A program made the position numbers and the translations under genes. 64,000 bases of DNA from the NCBI GenBank assembly GCA_964439835.1, contig CAYTPQ010000013.1, positions 1-64,000 on the forward strand, given 5' to 3'. The DNA comes from JAGNLM01 sp964439835 (GTDB lineage: Bacteria > Pseudomonadota > Gammaproteobacteria > JAABTG01). This document shows positions 8,309 through 14,619 of this stretch, piece by piece (positions within the stretch are counted from its first letter, which is position 1; every line of letters starts with the position of its first letter). The notes under the pieces were generated by a model. The model did no database searches and was not told where the DNA came from. It worked only from the letters and a program-made list of their open reading frames with translations.

Positions 8309-9226
8309 TCAAGGGGCCGCTGACCGTCCCGGCCCGCCGAGGCCCTCCCGGAAGCGGCGGGCGTTCTCCCGCAGCACACCGGCCAGCTCCAGCTCCGGGC
8401 CGGGGAAGTTCACCAGGACGACCCGGGGGACGCCGGCCGCCTCCGCCAGCTCCGCACCGCCCGGCGCGTGGGCGTTGTCGAGCACCAGTTCCGGGCGCTC
8501 GCCGGTCAGCCTGAGGAGGTCCGAGGGTCGTGCGGGCCCCATGGCGAACACCCCCACGACCTCCAGCCCGGCGAGCCGGGCCCAGGCCTGGAGGAAACGG
8601 TGGACGAGCGCCCGCGGCCGCTTGCCGCCCAGGGCCTCGGCCACGTCCCGCGTGAAGCGCTCCCGCTCGGCGGCGAGGGCGGTGAGGTTGCGCTCGGCCG
8701 CGGCGGGGTCGCCGAGCCGGGCCGCGAGCCGGCGGACCTCGGCATCGGTGACCTCAGGGTCGTGGTCGAGCCGAACCTGGATGACCTCGCCGCGCGAGCC
8801 GACGGCCTCGCGCAGGCGCTCGGCAAAGCGCTCGAAGCCCCCCAGCACCAGGAAGTCGGCCTCGGCCACCGCCAGCAGATCCGAGGGCCGGGGGTCGTAT
8901 TCCGGCGGGTGCTGGAGCGCCGGCGGGCTGATGACCCGCACCGTCTCCACCCCGGCGGCCCGGACCACGGCGGCGGCCCAGCTGGTCGACGCCACCACCC
9001 GCGGGCCCTCCGCGGCGGCGGGCAGGGCCATGAGCCAGGCGAGGAGGACCCCGGCGGCCCGGCGCAGGAGAAGCAGCGGGAGTCTCTGCCGATGCGCGCT
9101 CGCCGGCTCGGCCAGGGCCAGGGTTTGCCCTGCCCGAGTCACGGACCCGCGCACCTCCGTCCCTCGGCCTTCCGGCAGGAAACCGGGGCACATCGTCACC
9201 GGGGCCCGGGCCGGCCAGGCGATCAC
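8309..9226 (-). CDS. Metal ABC transporter substrate-binding protein, ZnuA-like
   Basis: About 305 residues. A hydrophobic signal segment (LLLLRRAAGVLLAWLMALPAAAEG) is followed by the cluster A-I metal-receptor fold: HPPEYDPRPSDLLAVAEADFLVLGG, the VSHRF-like HRFLQAWARLAGL and DNAHAPGG. The His-rich loop of many zinc receptors is absent, so Zn, Mn, Ni or another metal is possible. GTG at 9226 overlaps the permease stop (GTGA), matching the junction upstream. That start places the signal segment about 45-70 residues in, so a GTG at 9155 (GGAGG adjacent) or 9143 may be the true start. Last gene of the transporter operon. Confidence 0.8.
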   Translation of the reverse strand: MIAWPARAPVTMCPGFLPEGRGTEVRGSVTRAGQTLALAEPASAHRQRLPLLLLRRAAGVLLAWLMALPAAAEGPRVVASTSWAAAVVRAAGVETVRVISPPALQHPPEYDPRPSDLLAVAEADFLVLGGFERFAERLREAVGSRGEVIQVRLDHDPEVTDAEVRRLAARLGDPAAAERNLTALAAERERFTRDVAEALGGKRPRALVHRFLQAWARLAGLEVVGVFAMGPARPSDLLRLTGERPELVLDNAHAPGGAELAEAAGVPRVVLVNFPGPELELAGVLRENARRFREGLGGPGRSAAP

Positions 9227-10047
9227 GTCCGAGTCCCCCGGGAGCGGCGCAGCAGGAACGTGACGAGGGTGATGGCACCGGCCGTCAGCACCAGCACTGG
9301 ACCCACCGGCTGGTCGAGGGCCAGGGCCAGCAGGAACCCCGTCAGGTTGCCGGCCAGGCCGAAGAGGACGGCAAGCCCGACGGTACCTTCCAGGGAGGTG
9401 CCGAGGTTGCGGGCCGCCAGCGCCGGCAGCAGGGTCACGCCGTCGACCAGCAGCGCCCCCGTCACCGGCATGGCCGCCCCGACCGCGAGCGCCACCAGCA
9501 CCAGGGTCACGGTCAGCACCCGGTCCACGGCGACCCCCGAGGCCAGCGCCACCTCGCGGTCGAAGAAGACCAGGGCGAGCGGCCGGCGCAGCGCGAGATA
9601 GGCGGCGGCCACCGTGGCGTTCAGGACTGCCAGCAGCGCCAGGTCCCCGGGGCGGGTGGCGAGGACCGAGCCCCAGAGGAGTTCCAGGGCCGCGGACGCC
9701 GGCAGGCCGGCCGCGGCCAGCAGCACGAAGGCCAGGGCGATCGAGACCGTCATCAGGAAACCCATCGCACCGGAGGTGCCCGTCGGGCGGTGCCCGAGCG
9801 GCACCAGGGCGGCGCCGGTCAGCGCGCAGGCGACGAGCGCCCCGGCCAGGGGGCTCACGCCGGCCAGCAGGGCGAGGGCCGCGCCGAGCAGGGCCGTGTG
9901 CATGAGGGCGAAGCGCGCGGTCAGGATGTCGAGGCCGACGATGAAGACCCCGACGATCGGCATGCCGACGCCGCACACCAGGATCGCGAGCAGGCCCCGC
10001 TGCACCGGCGCGAGGGCGATCAGGTCGAGCAGCTCCGCGGCGCTCAC
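9223..10047 (-). CDS. Metal ABC transporter permease, ZnuB-like
   Basis: About 274 residues with eight or nine hydrophobic segments and the ABC-3 permease features VGMPIVGVFIVGLDILTARFALMHTALLG and GAAMPVTGALLVDGVTLLPALAAR. It forms the channel of a metal importer with the ATPase and binding protein on either side. GTG at 10047 overlaps the ATPase stop by 4 bp (GTGA), and its own stop overlaps the next start in the same way. A longer in-frame reading back to 10533 is antisense-like sequence inside the ATPase gene and was rejected. Confidence 0.88.
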   Translation of the reverse strand: MSAAELLDLIALAPVQRGLLAILVCGVGMPIVGVFIVGLDILTARFALMHTALLGAALALLAGVSPLAGALVACALTGAALVPLGHRPTGTSGAMGFLMTVSIALAFVLLAAAGLPASAALELLWGSVLATRPGDLALLAVLNATVAAAYLALRRPLALVFFDREVALASGVAVDRVLTVTLVLVALAVGAAMPVTGALLVDGVTLLPALAARNLGTSLEGTVGLAVLFGLAGNLTGFLLALALDQPVGPVLVLTAGAITLVTFLLRRSRGTRT

Positions 10048-10700
10048 GCCGCCTCCGCGAGCCGGCCCTCGGCGAGCGCGAGGCAGCGGTTGCAGCGCCG
10101 GGCCAGGGGCTCGTCGTGGGTCACGATCAGGGCCGCAGCCTCCAGGCCGCTCAGCAGCTCCGCGACCTCGACCTGGCCCGCGAAGTCCAGGGCGGCCGTC
10201 GGCTCGTCGGCCACCAGCAGGGGGACGCGCCCGGCGGCCGTGAGCGAGCCGAGGGCGCGGGCCAGGAACACCCGCTGGAGCTGACCCCCCGAGAGCTCCG
10301 CTACGGGCCGCGCGAGCAACCCGGCGACGCCCAGCTGCCGCGCCCGCTCGTGGGCCGCCGACGGGTCCCCGCTGCTCGCCAGCAGCTCGCGGACCAGGAA
10401 CGGGAACTGCCCGACCGGCAGACGCTGGGGCATCCACCCGACCCGCCGGAGCACGGCCGCCGAGCCTGCGGCCATCGGCTTGCCCCGCAGCCGCACCTGC
10501 CCAGCGACGGGCGCCTCGAGCCCCAGCAGGCAACGCAGCAGGGTGGTCTTGCCGGAGCCGTTCTCCCCCGTCAGCGCCACGTGCTCGCCAGGCCTGACGG
10601 CGAAGCTCACCCCCTCGACTACGACCCGCCCGCCCCGCACGCAGCGCAGGCCCTCGACCTCCAGTAGGGCGTTTGATAACACCCTGTCAGCGCGGGACAT
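10044..10700 (-). CDS. Metal ABC transporter ATP-binding protein, ZnuC-like
   Basis: 218 residues with Walker A GENGSGKTT, the Q-loop region WMPQRLP, signature ELSGGQLQR, Walker B LLVADEPTAALD and a switch His in VTHDEP. It energises the importer encoded by the next two genes. GGAAGGA lies upstream of the ATG at 10700, a good ribosome binding site. The 133 bp separating it from the methyltransferase gene could hold a secondary promoter, but all genes from the TonB-dependent receptor down run in the same direction. Confidence 0.92.
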   Translation of the reverse strand: MSRADRVLSNALLEVEGLRCVRGGRVVVEGVSFAVRPGEHVALTGENGSGKTTLLRCLLGLEAPVAGQVRLRGKPMAAGSAAVLRRVGWMPQRLPVGQFPFLVRELLASSGDPSAAHERARQLGVAGLLARPVAELSGGQLQRVFLARALGSLTAAGRVPLLVADEPTAALDFAGQVEVAELLSGLEAAALIVTHDEPLARRCNRCLALAEGRLAEAA

Positions 10701-10832
10701 AGCTGTCCTTCCCGCAGGTCAAGCACACAAGCATTCGACCTGCCGTAGCGGAGTCCAGACCCGTGCCGAGCTCGGCGCCGTGAAAGAGGGCAAAAGAACC
10801 TTCTCTCGACATCCTGCGAGAAACCGGGACGG

Positions 10833-11429
10833 TCATCGCCGGGCGCGCGCCAGGTAGCGCCCCGGCCGGTCGACGATCACCGGGCGGGTCAGCCCCGCCG
10901 CCCCGAACAGGTCCCGCATCGCGGCGTCGTCCGGCAGCAGGTCGCGGCGCACGGCCTCGTGCCCGCCGTGGTGGGCGGCCAGCTCCTGCCGACTGAGCAG
11001 ATGCGCCACGACCACATCGCCGCCCGGGCGGGTGACGCGCGCCATCTCGGCCAGCGCCTGACCGGGGTCGGCGAAGTGCGGGAAGGCCGCGAAGCAGAAG
11101 ACGAGGTCGAAGGCAGCGTCCGCGAGCGGGAGCGCCAGGGCGGTCCCCTGGACGGCCAGGTCCCCCGCCCTCAGGTCCTTGCGCCGGGCGACCCGCAGCA
11201 TCGCGTGGGAGAGGTCCAGCGCCACGACCCGCCCGGCCAGACCGATTGCGCCTCGCAGGTACGGGTAGAGCACGCCGGTGCCGGCACCGAGATCGAGCAC
11301 CGCAGCCCCCGGCGCAGGGGCTACCTCCGCCACCAGCCTGGCCAGCTCGGCCCGGACCTCGGGCGGGAAGCAGCGATCCTCCCACCCCTCCGCCCGCGCG
11401 TCGAAGAAGGCTCGCTGGGGGTCTGTCAC
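10833..11429 (-). CDS. Class I SAM-dependent methyltransferase (UbiE/Methyltransf_11 type)
   Basis: About 198 residues. SAM motif I is VLDLGAGTGVLYPYL, followed by VVALDLSHAMLRVAR, LPLADAAFDLVFCFAAFPHF and LAEMARVTRPGGDVVVAHLLSR. The substrate is unknown. GTG at 11429 with GGGAG 5 nt upstream is chosen because the protein family begins just before this (TDPQRAFFDARAEGW); the open frame continues far upstream only as a shadow of the receptor gene. Its position between a TonB-dependent receptor and a metal ABC importer suggests a role in handling a metal chelate or in cofactor modification, which is inference. Confidence 0.83.
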   Translation of the reverse strand: MTDPQRAFFDARAEGWEDRCFPPEVRAELARLVAEVAPAPGAAVLDLGAGTGVLYPYLRGAIGLAGRVVALDLSHAMLRVARRKDLRAGDLAVQGTALALPLADAAFDLVFCFAAFPHFADPGQALAEMARVTRPGGDVVVAHLLSRQELAAHHGGHEAVRRDLLPDDAAMRDLFGAAGLTRPVIVDRPGRYLARARR

Positions 11430-11452
11430 GTCGCTCCCGGGGCGTGCGCCCG

Positions 11453-13558
11453 CTACAGGCTGAGGACCAGCCCCACCATAGCGCCGAAGCCCGGCATCGG
11501 ATAGCCCGGCCGGTACTCGTAGTCGGTGTCGGTGATGTTCTCCAGGGCCAGGAAGACCTCGCTGCCGACCCCGTCCCGGGGCTCGGTCAAGCGGTAGGCC
11601 ACGCGCGCATTGAGGAGGAAGTGGCCGTCGACGGTGGAGGTGTTCTCGGCGTCGAGCCGACGGGCCTGGGAGAGGACCTGCATCTTCGAGACGTACTCGG
11701 CGTCCGCGCTCACCCGCAGCCGCGGCAGGGGCCGCCAGTTGGCGCCGACGGCGACCGACGAGCTGGGGGCATAGGGCATGTCGCTCGGGCGGGTGTCGAG
11801 CAAGGTCAGGCCAGCGAAGAGCGACAGCTCCTCCAGGGGTGTGGCGGTCACGATGAGCTCGGCGCCCCGGACCCGGAACGACTCGATGCTCTCGTACCGG
11901 GGCGGGGGTGGCGGCGGGGGGACCACCACGTAGCGGTTGCGGCCCTTGTCGTAGAACAGGGTGACCCCCGCCTGCAGCCCGGGCGCGAGCTCGCGGGTCA
12001 CCCCGATCTCGTAGTGATTCAGGGTCTCCGGCTCCAGGTCCTCCCAGGACCGGCCGAGCGCCGGGATGACGTACTCCGAGAAGACCACCACGTCGAGGCC
12101 GGGGTAGTTGACGCCGCGGGCGTACGAGGCGTGCACGGTCGTCTGCCCGTCGGCCAGCACGAGCCCCGCCTGGGGCGCCCACTGGTTCTCGAATTCGTTG
12201 TGGTGGTAGTAGCGCACCCCGGCCGAGGGAGTGACGCTCCAGCCCTCGCCGAGGCCCCAGGTCTGACTCACGGCAACCAGCGGGGAGTCGATCCGGAAGG
12301 TCGGCCCCTCCCAGTGCCGGCGCGTACCGTTCTGGCGGATGAAATCGACGTCGCCGTCCACCCGGTCGCTGTCGAGGCCGAGCTCGATCAGCCCGCCCTC
12401 CCAGAGCCGCAGGGACTCCCGCGCGCGCAGGCCCCACTGGCTCCAGTCGATGAGCGTGTCGCGGTCTGTGCCCGTCTGGCCGGTCCACTCGGCGTTGCCG
12501 TTGTTCGAGTAGAGCTTGAGCTCCCCCGAGACCCGGCTGTAGTCGTGGGCGAGGGTCAGGACACCGAGCCCGTCGCGGGTCTCGTAGCGGCCCTGACGCG
12601 TGGCGGGCAGGCCCTCCTCGCCCGGGTCCCGCGCGTAGTTGTTGGAGTAAAGGCCCACGACCGAGGCGCTCCACTCCGGGGAGAGCTGGTAGCCGAGGCG
12701 CCCGTAGACGTCCGAAGTGCGACCGTCGGCGTCGTCCCGATCACCGTCCGAGCGCCGCCACCCCTGGGCCAGGTAGGCGTCGAAGGGGCCCTCCCGGACG
12801 CCCGCGTCCAGGGTCTGGGCCCAGGTGTCGAAGCTGCCGCCCTGGGCCGACAGACGGGCCACGTGCCCCTCCTCGACCACGCGCTTGGGCACCAGGTTGA
12901 CGGCACTGAAGGTGTTCCCGAAGCGATGCGGTTGGGCGCCCTTGACCACCTCGATGGAGCTGGCCGCGCCCACCGGCAGGATGTCCATGAGCGGGTGGTT
13001 GAAGACCCCCATCATCAGCGGCACGCCGTCGACGTAGGTCTTCATCTCGCCGCCGGGGCGGCTCGAGCCCAGGCCGCGCACGAAGATCGCCCCGCCCTCG
13101 GCGCCGCCGAAGGACCCTACCGGGTTGTAACGGGAGATGGTGACCCCCGGCGTGCGGCGCAGGGCCGAGGGGAGGTCCTGGGCGTTCAGGTCCCGGACCT
13201 GTTCCTCGCCGACCACCGTGGAGACCCCGCCAAAGGCATCGATCCGGTTGGCCTCGATGATGGGCGTCGCGACGACCTCCAGGGCCGGAAGGGCGACCGG
13301 CGCCTCGGCGACAGCGACAGCCGGGAGCGCCAGCAACCCAACGAGAACCAGGTGTAAAAGCGAGTGCCTCTGAAGAATTCGTCGGGAACGCCTCCGAGCA
13401 GGATCCCGGTGCAGTTTTGCGGGACCGTATGCCGCCTGGACGGCGGCATACGAGCCTACAGGGACGTATTCACGGCGTGTCCCGCGGGACTGCACCGGGA
13501 TCCTGCGATCCGTCTCGGCAGCGGCCGAGCTGTTCACACGCTCCGGGGCCTTGACCAT
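11453..13558 (-). CDS. TonB-dependent outer-membrane receptor with repeat-derived leader
   Basis: 701 residues. A plug domain (LPALEVVATPI, then RRTPGVTISRYN, GAIFVRGLGS, IEVVKGAQPHRFGNTFSAVNLVPKR) is followed by a 22-strand-type barrel ending in LVLSL. The classical signal sequence (LLHLVLVGLLALPAVAVAEA) lies at residues 67-86 rather than at the N-terminus. Residues about 18-54 are encoded by a copy of the palindromic repeat at 13398-13506. ATG at 13558 has GGAG 8 nt upstream and no ATG, GTG or TTG occurs between the repeat and the signal segment, so the repeat seems truly translated. With the ABC genes downstream it probably imports a metal or metal chelate; the ligand is unknown. Confidence 0.88.
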   Translation of the reverse strand: MVKAPERVNSSAAAETDRRIPVQSRGTRREYVPVGSYAAVQAAYGPAKLHRDPARRRSRRILQRHSLLHLVLVGLLALPAVAVAEAPVALPALEVVATPIIEANRIDAFGGVSTVVGEEQVRDLNAQDLPSALRRTPGVTISRYNPVGSFGGAEGGAIFVRGLGSSRPGGEMKTYVDGVPLMMGVFNHPLMDILPVGAASSIEVVKGAQPHRFGNTFSAVNLVPKRVVEEGHVARLSAQGGSFDTWAQTLDAGVREGPFDAYLAQGWRRSDGDRDDADGRTSDVYGRLGYQLSPEWSASVVGLYSNNYARDPGEEGLPATRQGRYETRDGLGVLTLAHDYSRVSGELKLYSNNGNAEWTGQTGTDRDTLIDWSQWGLRARESLRLWEGGLIELGLDSDRVDGDVDFIRQNGTRRHWEGPTFRIDSPLVAVSQTWGLGEGWSVTPSAGVRYYHHNEFENQWAPQAGLVLADGQTTVHASYARGVNYPGLDVVVFSEYVIPALGRSWEDLEPETLNHYEIGVTRELAPGLQAGVTLFYDKGRNRYVVVPPPPPPPRYESIESFRVRGAELIVTATPLEELSLFAGLTLLDTRPSDMPYAPSSSVAVGANWRPLPRLRVSADAEYVSKMQVLSQARRLDAENTSTVDGHFLLNARVAYRLTEPRDGVGSEVFLALENITDTDYEYRPGYPMPGFGAMVGLVLSL
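13398..13506 (+). repeat. Structured palindromic repeat, intact long form, inside a coding leader
   Basis: 109 bp bounded by a perfect 18-bp inverted repeat (13398-13415 with 13489-13506, GCAGGATCCCGG.../...CCGGGATCCTGC). A second hairpin (13427-13436 with 13442-13451), a GCGGGAC/GTCCCGC pair (13419-13425 with 13479-13485) and the single-stranded core CCTACAGGGACGTATTCACG sit inside. It lies in frame in the leader of the TonB-dependent receptor. Confidence 0.9.
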
Positions 13559-13586
13559 CGACCGTTCTCCGTCCGTGAGGAAAGAC

Positions 13587-13628
13587 GGGCCTGGTCGGCC
13601 GGCGGTCCCTGCGGGCCGACCCAGGCCC
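13587..13628. promoter_or_regulatory. Hairpin in the leader of the TonB-dependent receptor gene
   Basis: GGGCCTGGTCGGCC (13587-13600) pairs with GGCCGACCCAGGCCC (to 13628) with one bulged base. It lies between the putative operators and the start codon at 13558, so it would be in the 5' untranslated mRNA. Termination, attenuation or transcript stability are all possible. No known riboswitch class was recognised. Confidence 0.5.
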
Positions 13629-13642
13629 TACGCGACAGCGCC

Positions 13643-13678
13643 GGTGATATTACCCCAAGTGAGATCGGTATTACTACC
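13643..13678. promoter_or_regulatory. Two GGT-N6-ACC imperfect palindromes, candidate metal-regulator operators
   Basis: GGTGATATTACC (13643-13654) and GGTATTACTACC (13667-13678) are AT-rich 12-mers in otherwise GC-rich DNA, each matching its own reverse complement at 10 of 12 positions, spaced 24 bp start to start. GGTATTACT also occurs upstream of the tonB gene (minus strand, about 7315-7323). The AT-rich form and the metal-uptake context resemble Zur/Fur-family sites, but this is inference. Confidence 0.4.
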
Positions 13679-13750
13679 CGCACGCGAGGTACCGGCGAGG
13701 TCCCCAGTCGGGGCGAGGGCAGCCTCTGCGAGGGCCGGCGCCCCCGGCGG

Positions 13751-14500
13751 TCAGATGTCCGGCCGGTACCCGAGGCGCTCCGAGATCTCGCGGGCCGCGT
13801 CGACCACCCGCGGCGCCCAGGCGTCCTCGCGCCGCTCCATGGGCGCGGAGACCGACAGCCCCGCCACCACGGCCCCGGTGTGGTCCCGGACCACCGCCCC
13901 GATACAGCCGACGCCGAGCTCTGCCTCCTCGTCGTCCAGGCCGAAGCCGCGCCGGCGCGAGACCTCGATGTCCGCCCACAGGCTGGTCACGTCGGTGCGG
14001 GTGTTGGCGGTGAAGCGGGGCAGCCCGGTGGCGGCCGCGTAGCGTTCCACGGCCTCCCGCCCGTCCTCGCCCAGCATCAGCTTGCCGACCGCCGTGGTGT
14101 GCAGCGGCGCCCGGCTGCCCACCACCTGCTCGACCCGCAGGCTGCGCGGGGGGGTCACCCGCTCGACGTAGACCACCTGGGTCCCTTCGCGCACGGTCAG
14201 GTTGACCGTCTCGCCCAAGGCCTCGCACAGGCGCTCCATGATCGGCCGCGCCTGGGCCCTGAGGTCCGGGCCCGCGCCCAGCCGCGCGGCCAGGGCCCGG
14301 AGGCGCGGCCCCAGCCGGTAGGCCCCGCCCACCTCGCGCTCCACCAGGCCGTGCTCGGCGGCGGCCGCGAGGATACGGAAGGCGGTGGACGGCGGCAGGC
14401 CGGTCTCGGCGCTCAGCACCTTCAGGCTGGCCGGGCCGCCAGCCCCGCCCAGTGCGTCGAGCAGGGCCACCAGCCGGTCGAGGACCTGGATCGCAGACAT
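13751..14500 (-). CDS. IclR-family transcriptional regulator
   Basis: 249 residues. The N-terminal winged helix (about 1-65) includes LDALGGAGGPASLKVLSAETGLPPSTAFRILAAAAEHGLVER, and the C-terminal effector domain includes VGSRAPLHTTAVGKLMLG and GVGCIGAVVRDHTGAVVAGLSVSAP. IclR regulators bind small carboxylates or sugars. The gene diverges from the TPP-enzyme gene, and the 119-bp gap carries two tandem 16-bp sites, so this regulator most likely controls that gene and itself. Start ATG at 14500 (MSAIQVLD) fits the family; the frame extends to 14650 but only through promoter sequence. Confidence 0.9.
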   Translation of the reverse strand: MSAIQVLDRLVALLDALGGAGGPASLKVLSAETGLPPSTAFRILAAAAEHGLVEREVGGAYRLGPRLRALAARLGAGPDLRAQARPIMERLCEALGETVNLTVREGTQVVYVERVTPPRSLRVEQVVGSRAPLHTTAVGKLMLGEDGREAVERYAAATGLPRFTANTRTDVTSLWADIEVSRRRGFGLDDEEAELGVGCIGAVVRDHTGAVVAGLSVSAPMERREDAWAPRVVDAAREISERLGYRPDI

Positions 14501-14508
14501 GGAGTATA

Positions 14509-14543
14509 TTCCGTATCGTGGAATGACTTCTGTATTGTGAAAT
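14509..14543. promoter_or_regulatory. Tandem 16-bp operator-like repeats TTCYGTATYGTGRAAT
   Basis: Copies are TTCCGTATCGTGGAAT (14509-14524) and TTCTGTATTGTGAAAT (14528-14543), 13 of 16 identical and 19 bp apart. The first sits in an ATTCC-N7-GGAAT inverted repeat and the second keeps TTC/GAA symmetry. The spacing, near two helical turns, and the position between the divergent IclR and TPP-enzyme genes suggest cooperative IclR binding. Confidence 0.65.
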
Positions 14544-14619
14544 ATAGCCGACTGCCGTAGGCTTTCACCAGTACCGAGGACGGACCCCCTCGACCGCCCC
14601 AACCGGAGGACAGACGACC

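Noticed and set aside
8309..9976. A 555-residue reading for the metal-binding protein
   Set aside because: The N-terminal half is Arg/Gly/Pro-rich and lies over the permease gene. The GTGA junction at 9226 marks the plausible start.
10833..12674. A 613-residue reading for the methyltransferase
   Set aside because: Everything before the GTG at 11429 is a shadow of the TonB-dependent receptor gene with no domain content.
13559..13750. Cobalamin or other riboswitch upstream of the TonB-dependent receptor
   Set aside because: I looked for the B12-box pattern and found only one GC-rich hairpin; no known riboswitch core is visible.
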